Origin: an uncultured Acidaminococcus sp.
GTDB taxonomy: Bacteria > Bacillota > Negativicutes > Acidaminococcales > Acidaminococcaceae
Length of the DNA stretch: 15,956 nt
Assembly (NCBI GenBank): GCA_900554515.1
Contig: USHN01000016.1
Span: 1 to 15,956, forward strand
Direction: 5' to 3'
Shown: positions 1-7,203 of the stretch, piece by piece
Layout of the letters: each line of letters begins with the position of its first letter
How positions within the stretch are numbered: position 1 is the first letter of the stretch
The notes under the pieces: generated by a model
What the model saw: the letters and a program-made list of their open reading frames with translations, nothing else
Databases searched by the model: none
Told to the model about the DNA's origin: nothing
Position numbers and translations under genes: made by a program

Positions 1-27
1 ATTAGGGCTATGCCCGAAAATGAAAAA

Positions 28-46
28 CCACCCGCTAGGCGGGTGG
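28..46. terminator. Hairpin, probable bidirectional terminator upstream of the ABC genes
   Basis: A perfect 8-bp stem, CCACCCGC and GCGGGTGG, closes a 3-nt TAG loop. On the + strand the tail is only moderately T-rich (ATCATTATTCC); on the - strand the hairpin is followed by TTTTTCATTTT. It most likely ends transcription of a gene lying left of the window, and could work in both directions. A smaller GGGC-TAT-GCCC hairpin sits at 5-15. No minus-strand gene is visible to its right, so a purely minus-strand role is unlikely. Confidence 0.5.
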
Positions 47-71
47 ATCATTATTCCGCCTGAAAATGGGG

Positions 72-77
72 TACAAT
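72..77 (+). promoter_or_regulatory. Possible -10 element of the ABC exporter operon
   Basis: TACAAT lies about 40 bases before the chosen start and downstream of the hairpin at 28-46, where an operon promoter is expected. No convincing -35 element is seen at 16-18 bp spacing (TTATTC at 51-56 would give only 15 bp), so the call is weak. Confidence 0.3.
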
Positions 78-115
78 AAAGAGGATACTTTGAACCATAA
101 AGGATGTTCGGGATT

Positions 116-1912
116 ATGCAACAACGTAACACTATAACAGGCTGGCGGCTGCTATTTCAAAGCCTTCGGGAATTTAAAACAGCAAGTCTGCTTACACCAC
201 TTCTCGTTATGGGGGAAGTGGTCTTTGAGGCGCTTATTCCCTATGAAATTGCGCTTTTGGTCAACGACCTGAAAGCGGGCTGTGATTTGCACCGTATTTT
301 GCACTACAGCGGGATTTTGCTCCTGATGGCACTTGCGGCGCTCTTTTTTGGGTATGCTGCAGGGCTGACCTGCGCCAAAGCCTCCTGCGGCTTTGCCAAG
401 AATTTACGGCAGGATCTTTTTTACCGGATTCAGGGATTTTCCTTTGCCAATATTGACCATTTCTCTTCAGCCAGTCTGGTGACACGTCTGACCACGGACA
501 TTCAGTATATCCAGATGGCTTTTATGATGCTGGTACGGACGGCCTTTCGTGCGCCCTTTAATTTGTTGCTCTCTGTTTTTATGGCCTATTATATGGGCGG
601 CATCATGGCCATTGGCTTTTTGGTGGTGATTCCTGTCCTGGGCTTTGCCCTGTACAAAATTGCTTCTGTGGCCGTACCGCTTTTAGCGCAGGGGTTTCCC
701 CAGTACGATGCGCTGAATCACGCCGTAGAAGAAGACCTGAAAGGAATCCGGGTGGTAAAGTCCTTTGTCCGGGAAGATACTGAAATCGCAAAATTCAATA
801 CCACTGCCCGCAAGGTACAGCAGCTCTTTACACGGGCAGAACAGTATATTGCCCTCAACAATCCGGTGATGCAGGTATGCGTATACGGCATCATGCTGTT
901 TCTTTTGACCGTGGGATCTCGGCTGATTATTACGACCCATGGGCAGTTGCTGGATATTGGGCAGTTTGCCACGTTGCTCACCTACAGTTTTCAGATCCTC
1001 GGATCGCTAATGATGCTGTCCATGATCTTTGTTATGCTTACCTTCACCAGAGAATCCATCCAGCGGGTAGAAGAAGTCCTGGGGGAAGAGAGTACCCTGC
1101 GCTCCCCGGAAAATGGGATTACCAGTGTTACAGATGGCTCCCTGCGCTTTTCCCACGTCCAATTTTCCTACGAAAAAGGCCAAAGCGAAGCCGTTCTAGA
1201 GGATATCAATCTCCAGGTTGCCAGCGGGGAAAGCCTGGGTATTGTAGGAAGTACGGGCAGTGGTAAATCCAGCCTGGTGCAGCTGATTCCCCGTTTGTAT
1301 GACATCACAGGCGGCAGCCTCTTGGTTGGCGGTGTGGATGTGCGGCAGTATGACCTGACCACCTTGCGGGATGCGGTAGCCATGGTACTCCAGAAAAATT
1401 TACTCTTTTCCGGTACCATTGCCGATAACCTGCGCTGGGGCAATCCTACGGCTACGCTGACAGATATGCGGGAAGCGTGCCAATGGGCTCAGGCCGATAA
1501 TTTTATTCAAAAACTCCCTAAGGGCTACGATACCTGGGTGGAGCAGGGAGGACAAAACTTTTCCGGCGGGCAGAAGCAGCGGCTCTGCCTGGCCCGTGCC
1601 CTGCTTAAAAAGCCAAAGATCCTGATCCTGGATGATTCTACCAGCGCAGTGGATACCCGGACAGATGCCGCCATCTGGAAAGCTATGGGACAAGCTTTGC
1701 CTGGCACCACCAAGTTGATTATTGCCCAACGGCTTAGTTCGGTAGCTGGCTGTGACCGAATTCTGGTACTGGATAAGGGGCGCGTCGCCGCCATAGGAAC
1801 CATGGATGAATTATTGCGCTCCTGCGCATTGTTTAAAGAGATGGTACAATCCCAGGCAAGAGAAATGGAAGAAAATATCATCGCAAAGCCGGAAGGGGGA
1901 AGTTTAGCATGA
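116..1912 (+). CDS. ABC exporter half-transporter, degenerate-site subunit (MdlA/LmrC type)
   Basis: This is a type IV ABC exporter half-transporter with an N-terminal six-helix membrane domain (about residues 20-315) and a C-terminal ATPase domain. Motifs seen: Walker A GSTGSGKSS (378-386), Q-loop Gln 426, signature NFSGGQ (481-486) and Walker B ILILDDS (502-508). The usual catalytic Glu is Asp 507, and the H-loop His is Gln 538 (AQRLSS). These two changes are typical of the ATPase-poor subunit of heterodimeric exporters such as BmrC/BmrD, LmrC/LmrD and TM287/288. Start 116 is preferred because AAAGGA at 99-104 is 11 nt away; an in-frame ATG at 104 would put that sequence right against the start. 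The stop overlaps the next start as ATGA, so the two are translationally coupled. The substrate cannot be read from the sequence; drugs, lipids or peptides are all possible. Confidence 0.93.
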   Translation: MQQRNTITGWRLLFQSLREFKTASLLTPLLVMGEVVFEALIPYEIALLVNDLKAGCDLHRILHYSGILLLMALAALFFGYAAGLTCAKASCGFAKNLRQDLFYRIQGFSFANIDHFSSASLVTRLTTDIQYIQMAFMMLVRTAFRAPFNLLLSVFMAYYMGGIMAIGFLVVIPVLGFALYKIASVAVPLLAQGFPQYDALNHAVEEDLKGIRVVKSFVREDTEIAKFNTTARKVQQLFTRAEQYIALNNPVMQVCVYGIMLFLLTVGSRLIITTHGQLLDIGQFATLLTYSFQILGSLMMLSMIFVMLTFTRESIQRVEEVLGEESTLRSPENGITSVTDGSLRFSHVQFSYEKGQSEAVLEDINLQVASGESLGIVGSTGSGKSSLVQLIPRLYDITGGSLLVGGVDVRQYDLTTLRDAVAMVLQKNLLFSGTIADNLRWGNPTATLTDMREACQWAQADNFIQKLPKGYDTWVEQGGQNFSGGQKQRLCLARALLKKPKILILDDSTSAVDTRTDAAIWKAMGQALPGTTKLIIAQRLSSVAGCDRILVLDKGRVAAIGTMDELLRSCALFKEMVQSQAREMEENIIAKPEGGSLA

Positions 1913-3786
1913 AGCCCTCTAAGCAAGTGTGGAGCTGGAGCGCTGCCAAGCGGCTTTTCATCACCCTATGGCAGTTTTATCCACGACTTTTACCGGCCAT
2001 TATGGTACTGATTATACTCAATGCCAGCATTATGGCCATCCCTGCCATATTTATGCAGCGTGTGGTTGCTATTTTGGAAAACGCCTGGACGACGCATCTC
2101 TCCTGGGAAGCGATCCGCCCTGCGATCTATCACTATGTCTTTATATTGGCTGGTTTTTATGCTGTTGCCCTGTTGTCCAATATTGCGTACAATCAGCTGC
2201 TGGCTTTTTTTACGCAAGGCGTTTTGGACAAGTTCCGGGAGAAAATGTTTTCCCATATGCAAAAACTCCCTATGGGATATTTCGATACCCATAAGCGGGG
2301 CGACATTATGAGTACCTACACCAACGATGTGGAAGCCTTGCGGCAATTTATCAATGAGGCGTTTCCCCAGCTCTGTGTAACAGTGGTTTCTATTGTGGCA
2401 CTATTTTGCATTATGGTGTATTTTTCTGTCTGGATGAGCCTGGTAGTTTTGGGCGGCAGTCTGCTTTCTATTGAAATTACCCGCAAAATCGGGAGCCGCA
2501 GTGCCCGCTATTTTATGCTGGCACAAGAAACTCTGGCTGCCACCGAAGGTGTTATGGAAGAAACCATTACTGGCAGCAAAGTAATCAAGGTCTTTACCCA
2601 TGAAAGTAAGGCCAGAAAAGCTTTTGATACGGTAAATACTGAACTTTACAATGCTTTATACCAGGCCAACCAGTACTCCAATACCCTGATGCCCATTTTA
2701 AATAACGTGAGCTACTTGATTTACATTGTGGTGGCATCTGCCGGAGGCGCCTTTTTGGAGTGGGGGATACCCAATGTATCGTTTTCCGGGCTGCCGTTTT
2801 CCCTGGCTGTCATGATTCCTTTTCTAGGCATGAGCCGGCAGTTTGCTGCCAGTATCCAGCAGATATCGCCCCAAATTAATGCGGTTGTTATGGCTATGGC
2901 CGGCGCCAGCCGTATTTTCTCCCTGTGGGATGAAAAAGAGGAGATTGACGAGGGAACGGTGACTCTGGTGCCTGTGGCAACGGGAGCAAAAGACGGACGA
3001 AAAGCCTGGGCTTGGAAAATTCCGGGGCCCACAGAGGATACCCTGCGCCCGCTACAAGGAGAAGTGACATTTCAGAACGTGGATTTTTCCTACGTAGTGG
3101 ATAAACCGGTTTTGCACCAGATCACGCTAACGGCACGCCCTGGACAAAAGATTGCTTTGGTAGGGGCTACCGGGGCCGGGAAAACCACCATCACCAATAT
3201 GCTGAACCGGTTTTATGAAATTGCAGGAGGGACCATTACGTATGATGGGATCCCCCTTAACCAGATTAAAAAAAGCGCCCTGCGTAAATCGCTAGGGATG
3301 GTCTTGCAGGATACGGTACTCTTTACCGCCTCTGTTATGGAAAATATCCGCTACGGACGGCTGGACGCCACAGATGCAGAATGCATCGCAGCCGCAAAAC
3401 TTGCCGGCGCCCATGATTTTATCTGCCATTTGCCAAGTGGCTACGATACCATACTCTATGGCGCAGGGATGAGCCTTAGCCAGGGGCAATGTCAGCTCCT
3501 TGCTATTGCCAGAGCCGCCGTAGCGGATCCGCCCGTAATGATTATGGACGAAGCTACCAGCTCCATTGATACCCGGACAGAACAGATCGTGCAGCAGGGG
3601 ATGCGTCGCCTTATGGAAGGACGCACGGTCTTTATCATTGCCCACAGGCTTTCTACTGTGCGGGGCGCTGATCAGATTTTAGTACTGGATGGAGGACGGA
3701 TTATTGAGCGAGGGAGCCACAAAGAGCTGCTGCAAAAGGAAGGAACCTATTACCAGCTCTATACAGGAGCCTTCGAACTGGAATAA
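1909..3786 (+). CDS. ABC exporter half-transporter, catalytic-site subunit (MdlB/LmrD type)
   Basis: This is the partner of the preceding half-transporter, with six membrane helices (about 25-335) and an ATPase domain. Walker A is GATGAGKTT (419-427), the Q-loop Gln is 467, Walker B is VMIMDEA (543-549) with catalytic Glu 548, and the H-loop His is 579 (AHRLST). The signature is LSQGQ (523-527) in place of LSGGQ. In a head-to-tail dimer this faulty signature faces the faulty Walker B and H-loop of the partner, so one ATP site is dead or slow and the other, made by this Walker B with the partner's FSGGQ, is canonical. A segment between the membrane and ATPase domains (about 345-378, with WAWKIP) resembles a linker I recall from other Firmicutes members. 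GGAAGGGGGA just before ATG 1909 is the ribosome binding site. The substrate is unknown. Confidence 0.93.
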   Translation: MKPSKQVWSWSAAKRLFITLWQFYPRLLPAIMVLIILNASIMAIPAIFMQRVVAILENAWTTHLSWEAIRPAIYHYVFILAGFYAVALLSNIAYNQLLAFFTQGVLDKFREKMFSHMQKLPMGYFDTHKRGDIMSTYTNDVEALRQFINEAFPQLCVTVVSIVALFCIMVYFSVWMSLVVLGGSLLSIEITRKIGSRSARYFMLAQETLAATEGVMEETITGSKVIKVFTHESKARKAFDTVNTELYNALYQANQYSNTLMPILNNVSYLIYIVVASAGGAFLEWGIPNVSFSGLPFSLAVMIPFLGMSRQFAASIQQISPQINAVVMAMAGASRIFSLWDEKEEIDEGTVTLVPVATGAKDGRKAWAWKIPGPTEDTLRPLQGEVTFQNVDFSYVVDKPVLHQITLTARPGQKIALVGATGAGKTTITNMLNRFYEIAGGTITYDGIPLNQIKKSALRKSLGMVLQDTVLFTASVMENIRYGRLDATDAECIAAAKLAGAHDFICHLPSGYDTILYGAGMSLSQGQCQLLAIARAAVADPPVMIMDEATSSIDTRTEQIVQQGMRRLMEGRTVFIIAHRLSTVRGADQILVLDGGRIIERGSHKELLQKEGTYYQLYTGAFELE

Positions 3787-3820
3787 GGTTGCGAAGTAAG
3801 CAGTCAAAGGGGATGAAATC

Positions 3821-4531
3821 ATGTGGATTGCAGGATGGCAGAAGCTGTCTTTGGTGGACTATCCGGACAAGGTCGCTTGCACGCTCTTTACAGGAGGGTG
3901 CAACCTGCGCTGTCCCTATTGCCACAATAGCGAACTGGTAGCAGGGAATTTTCCCCGTGTAGATGAAAAAGAGATTACGTCTTATCTGGACAAACGCCAG
4001 AATATTTTGGACGGGGTGGTGATTTCCGGTGGCGAACCCTGCATGCAGCCGGATCTGCTACCATTTTTACGTCGGTTAAAAAAACGGCAACTGCTGATCA
4101 AGCTGGATACCAATGGGTATTACCCTGCCGTACTGGAAGAGATTTTGCAGGAAAATTTAGCAGACTATGTGGCCATGGATTTTAAAACGTCTCCGCAGGA
4201 TTACCCTATGATTGCCGGCAATCTCCCTGTGGATTTTTCTGCTATTGCCCAAAGCCTCAGGCTGTTGCTTTCCCGGGCGGTCAATTTTGAGCTTCGTACA
4301 ACGGTTGTAATACCCCTGCATACGGAGAAAAATTTTGTCCAAATCCGTGATTTTCTCCTGCCCCTGGTCCAAACGTACCATAAAAAGATCCCTTCCTTTT
4401 ATCTCCAGGCGTTCAAAGATACAGAAACGGTTCCTTTTGGGGGATTTACGACACCGGATAAAATTGTGTTAGAAAAATATGCAACGCTCCTTAAACCAGT
4501 GGCAGAGCGGGTGAATCTGCGCGGTGTATGA
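3821..4531 (+). CDS. nrdG: Anaerobic ribonucleotide reductase activating protein (radical SAM, NrdG2 type)
   Basis: This radical SAM enzyme would use a [4Fe-4S] cluster and S-adenosylmethionine to place the glycyl radical on NrdD, in the cytoplasm and without oxygen. The cluster motif CNLRCPYC gives Cys 27, 31 and 34 (CxxxCxxC); the SAM-contacting GGE is at 70-72 in VVISGGEPC, and LDTNGY is at 95-100. The opening IAGWQKLSLVDYPDK and the 236-residue length fit the NrdG2 subfamily better than the shorter classical NrdG of E. coli (about 154 residues). AAAGGGGATG precedes ATG 3821. The gene starts 34 bases after the ABC genes with no terminator, so read-through from them is possible. It lies upstream of nrdD, whereas many bacteria have nrdD first. 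The A7 run at 4078-4084 stays in frame. Confidence 0.9.
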   Translation: MWIAGWQKLSLVDYPDKVACTLFTGGCNLRCPYCHNSELVAGNFPRVDEKEITSYLDKRQNILDGVVISGGEPCMQPDLLPFLRRLKKRQLLIKLDTNGYYPAVLEEILQENLADYVAMDFKTSPQDYPMIAGNLPVDFSAIAQSLRLLLSRAVNFELRTTVVIPLHTEKNFVQIRDFLLPLVQTYHKKIPSFYLQAFKDTETVPFGGFTTPDKIVLEKYATLLKPVAERVNLRGV

Positions 4532-4577
4532 TACCATATGTTGTATGCAACGTTGTATTTATATCTATATATTGACT
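4531..4577 (+). promoter_or_regulatory. Pair of NrdR-like boxes before nrdD
   Basis: Two 16-bp sites match the NrdR box consensus acaCwAtATaTwGtgt. Box 1 is at 4531-4546 (ATACCATATGTTGTAT, 12 of 16 positions). Box 2 is at 4562-4577 (TATCTATATATTGACT, 11 of 16) and has a perfect CTATATATTG core. The cores begin at 4534 and 4565, exactly 31 bp or about three helical turns apart, the spacing known for NrdR tandem sites. Box 2 covers the -35 hexamer of the nrdD promoter, so a bound repressor would block RNA polymerase. The nrdR gene itself is not in this window. Confidence 0.78.
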
Positions 4578-4600
4578 TTTCCTTCTGAACCACCTACAAT
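4572..4600 (+). promoter_or_regulatory. Sigma-A type promoter of nrdD
   Basis: TTGACT (4572-4577) and TACAAT (4595-4600) are separated by 17 bp, each one base from consensus. The expected transcript start is about 4606-4608, leaving a leader of about 50 bases. The promoter lies just after the nrdG stop, so nrdD can be transcribed without nrdG. Confidence 0.78.
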
Positions 4601-4657
4601 AGAGGAGCAACTAAATGAAAACAAGCAACATAAAAACAGAAAGAGGGAATGGCAGCC

Positions 4658-7054
4658 ATGTATTCGGTGGTTAAAAGAGATGGAAAGGTCGTTGATTTTG
4701 ACGTAAAGAAAATCAGCGCCGCTATCACCAAAGCATTTCAAGCACTTCAAAAAAATTCACATCCCAGCATTATCAATATGCTGGCGTTGCAGGTAACCGC
4801 CGATTTTGAAAACAAAATCAAAAATGACCGGATCAGCGTGGAAGATATTCAGGACAGCGTGGAAAAAGTGCTGTCCGATGCCGGGTATGCAGATGTAGCC
4901 AAGGCTTATATTCTGTACCGCAAGCAGCATGAACAGGTCCGGAACGTAGGCACTGCCCTCTTAAACTATGAAGAACTAGTGGACAATTACCTGAAAGTCA
5001 ACGATTGGCGGGTAAAAGAAAATTCTACAGTGACCTATTCCGTAGGAGGGCTGATTTTAAGCAACAGCGGGGCCATTACCGCCAACTATTGGTTAAATAA
5101 CATTTACGACAAGGAGATTTCTGACGCCCATAAAAGCGCTGCCATGCACATTCACGATCTGAGCATGCTTACAGGCTACTGCGCCGGATGGAGCCTCAAG
5201 CAGCTGATTCAGGAAGGACTGGGGGGCATCCCCGGGAAGATTACCTCGTCTCCTGCCAGCCATCTGTCCACCTTGTGCAACCAGATGGTGAATTTCCTGG
5301 GCATTATGCAGAATGAATGGGCGGGGGCCCAGGCCTTCTCGTCCTTTGACACCTATCTGGCACCCTTTGTGAAAAAGGATAATTTGTCCTACAAAGAAGT
5401 GAAGCAGTGCGTCCAGTCCTTTATTTACGGTGTAAATACTCCCAGCCGCTGGGGTACCCAGGCACCTTTTTCCAACATTACGCTGGATTGGACCGTGCCC
5501 GAGGATCTTAAGAACGTGCCGGCCATTGTAGGCGGAAAGGAATGTGATTTCACCTACGGGGACTGCAAAAAAGAAATGGATATGGTGAACAAAGCCTTTA
5601 TCGAAAACATGATTGAAGGCGATGCCAACGGACGGGGTTTCCAATACCCCATTCCCACCTATTCCATTACCCGGGATTTTGACTGGAGCGATACGGAAAA
5701 TAACCGGCTGCTCTTTGAGATGACTGCTAAATACGGTACGCCGTACTTCTCCAACTATATCAATTCCGACATGAAACCCAGCGATGTACGCAGCATGTGC
5801 TGCCGCCTGCGTCTGGATCTGCGGGAACTGCGGAAAAAATCCGGCGGCTATTTTGGTAGCGGGGAATCTACCGGCAGCGTCGGGGTTGTTACCATCAATA
5901 TGCCCCGGATTGCGTATCTGGCCAGCGATAAAAAAGATTTCTATCAGCGGCTGAATCACATGATGGATATTGCGGCCCGCAGTCTCAAAATCAAGAGAAC
6001 GGTCATCACCAAACTTCTGGATGCCGGCCTGTATCCGTATACCAAGAGATACCTGGGTACTTTCAAGAACCATTTCAGCACCATCGGCCTGATAGGGATG
6101 AACGAGGTGGGCCTCAATGCCAACTGGTTGCGTAAAGATTTGACACACCAGGAGACACTGGACTTTACCCGGGAAGTGCTTCTGCATATGCGGGAACGGC
6201 TCAAAGGCTATCAGGAAGAGTATGGAGATCTGTACAATCTGGAAGCCACTCCGGCTGAATCCACTACCTACCGTCTGGCAAAACACGACAAAGCTACCTA
6301 TCCGGATATCATCACCGCCAATGAACATGGCACGCCGTATTACACCAACTCTTCCCATTTGCCCGTTGGCTATACAGAAGACCTGTTCACGGCACTGGAT
6401 ATGGAAGATGATTTACAGACACTGTATACCTCCGGGACTGTATTCCATGCCTTCCTGGGTGAGAAACTGCCGGATTGGAAGAGTGCTGCAGGTCTTGTGA
6501 AAAAAGTGGCGGAAAATTACCGCCTGCCCTATTTCACACTGTCGCCTACCTACAGTGTGTGTGCCGATGACGGCTATATCACCGGGGAACACTTTACCTG
6601 CCCCATCTGCGGCAAAAAGACTGAAGTCTACAGCCGTATTACCGGCTACTACCGGCCTGTGCAGAACTGGAATGACGGGAAAGTCCAGGAATTCAAAGAC
6701 CGTAAGATGTATGACCTGACCCATTCTCATTTGGAGCACACGGGCCCTATCACCGTAGAAAAATCAGAGCGGCAGCAGTTTGTTAAAACAGACGCCGCCT
6801 CTCCAGTAGAAGCGCAGGAAAATTCCTGGCTGCTCTTTGCCACCCATACCTGCCCCAATTGCAAGATGGCCGTCAAGGAACTGAATAAGCATGGACAGGA
6901 TTTTACGGAGATCTTTGCCGAGGAGCATCCGGAAATGGCGGAAAAATACCAGGTACAGAGCGCCCCTACGCTGGTAGTCAAAAACGGCAGCGAGAGTAGC
7001 AAAATCGAAGGGTACGGTTCCATTCGTGCCTTTATCCAGCAGCAAGGACTATAA
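4658..7054 (+). CDS. nrdD: Anaerobic ribonucleoside-triphosphate reductase with fused C-terminal redoxin domain
   Basis: This class III ribonucleotide reductase makes deoxynucleotides by a glycyl radical mechanism. An N-terminal ATP cone (about 1-90, YSVVKRDGKVVDFD) senses nucleotide levels. The barrel carries Cys 207 (STLCNQMVNF) and the Cys 381/382 pair (SMCCRL), which includes the thiyl radical residue. The glycyl radical site is Gly 663 in SRITGYYRP. Cys 635 with Cys 648 and 651 (CPIC) belong to the metal-binding loop beside it. The last ~75 residues form a thioredoxin/glutaredoxin-like domain with CPNC (732-735) and a cis-Pro motif SAPT (Pro 770). That suggests a built-in dithiol reductant rather than formate, as in NrdD2-type enzymes. 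Start 4658 is preferred: GAGGG (4643-4647) is 10 nt upstream, whereas the in-frame ATG at 4649 nearly touches it. NrdR control is likely. Confidence 0.95.
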   Translation: MYSVVKRDGKVVDFDVKKISAAITKAFQALQKNSHPSIINMLALQVTADFENKIKNDRISVEDIQDSVEKVLSDAGYADVAKAYILYRKQHEQVRNVGTALLNYEELVDNYLKVNDWRVKENSTVTYSVGGLILSNSGAITANYWLNNIYDKEISDAHKSAAMHIHDLSMLTGYCAGWSLKQLIQEGLGGIPGKITSSPASHLSTLCNQMVNFLGIMQNEWAGAQAFSSFDTYLAPFVKKDNLSYKEVKQCVQSFIYGVNTPSRWGTQAPFSNITLDWTVPEDLKNVPAIVGGKECDFTYGDCKKEMDMVNKAFIENMIEGDANGRGFQYPIPTYSITRDFDWSDTENNRLLFEMTAKYGTPYFSNYINSDMKPSDVRSMCCRLRLDLRELRKKSGGYFGSGESTGSVGVVTINMPRIAYLASDKKDFYQRLNHMMDIAARSLKIKRTVITKLLDAGLYPYTKRYLGTFKNHFSTIGLIGMNEVGLNANWLRKDLTHQETLDFTREVLLHMRERLKGYQEEYGDLYNLEATPAESTTYRLAKHDKATYPDIITANEHGTPYYTNSSHLPVGYTEDLFTALDMEDDLQTLYTSGTVFHAFLGEKLPDWKSAAGLVKKVAENYRLPYFTLSPTYSVCADDGYITGEHFTCPICGKKTEVYSRITGYYRPVQNWNDGKVQEFKDRKMYDLTHSHLEHTGPITVEKSERQQFVKTDAASPVEAQENSWLLFATHTCPNCKMAVKELNKHGQDFTEIFAEEHPEMAEKYQVQSAPTLVVKNGSESSKIEGYGSIRAFIQQQGL

Positions 7055-7085
7055 AAGGGTGTATATCCCTATATATGAGTAAGAG

Positions 7086-7115
7086 AAAACAGCGTTTGCG
7101 GACGCTGTTTTTTCT
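7086..7115 (+). terminator. Rho-independent terminator after nrdD
   Basis: A perfect 10-bp stem pairs AAAACAGCGT (7086-7095) with ACGCTGTTTT (7102-7111) around a 6-nt TTGCGG loop. A T run to 7113 follows and overlaps the stem end. It separates nrdD from the tRNA editing gene. Confidence 0.9.
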
Positions 7116-7134
7116 GTTTCTGGGGCCTGAATGA

Positions 7135-7163
7135 TTGCGCGGAGCCTTTCAGAGACTTATAAT
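7135..7163 (+). promoter_or_regulatory. Promoter of the alanyl-tRNA editing gene
   Basis: A perfect TATAAT (7158-7163) sits 17 bp after TTGCGC (7135-7140), which matches only the TTG half of the -35 consensus. Its place between a strong terminator and the next gene supports it. Confidence 0.6.
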
Positions 7164-7203
7164 AAATATCATAAGAACTGTATTTTCTTAAGGGGGCATT
7201 GCC

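Noticed and set aside
1..60. Riboswitch or attenuator before the ABC exporter
   Set aside because: Only two short hairpins are seen and the leader is too short to show a conserved riboswitch core; a terminator of an upstream gene explains it better.
5093..6358. 421-residue minus-strand ORF opposite nrdD
   Set aside because: It lies wholly inside nrdD, which has unmistakable catalytic motifs. It is a shadow frame created by GC-biased codons and has no recognisable domain or ribosome binding site.
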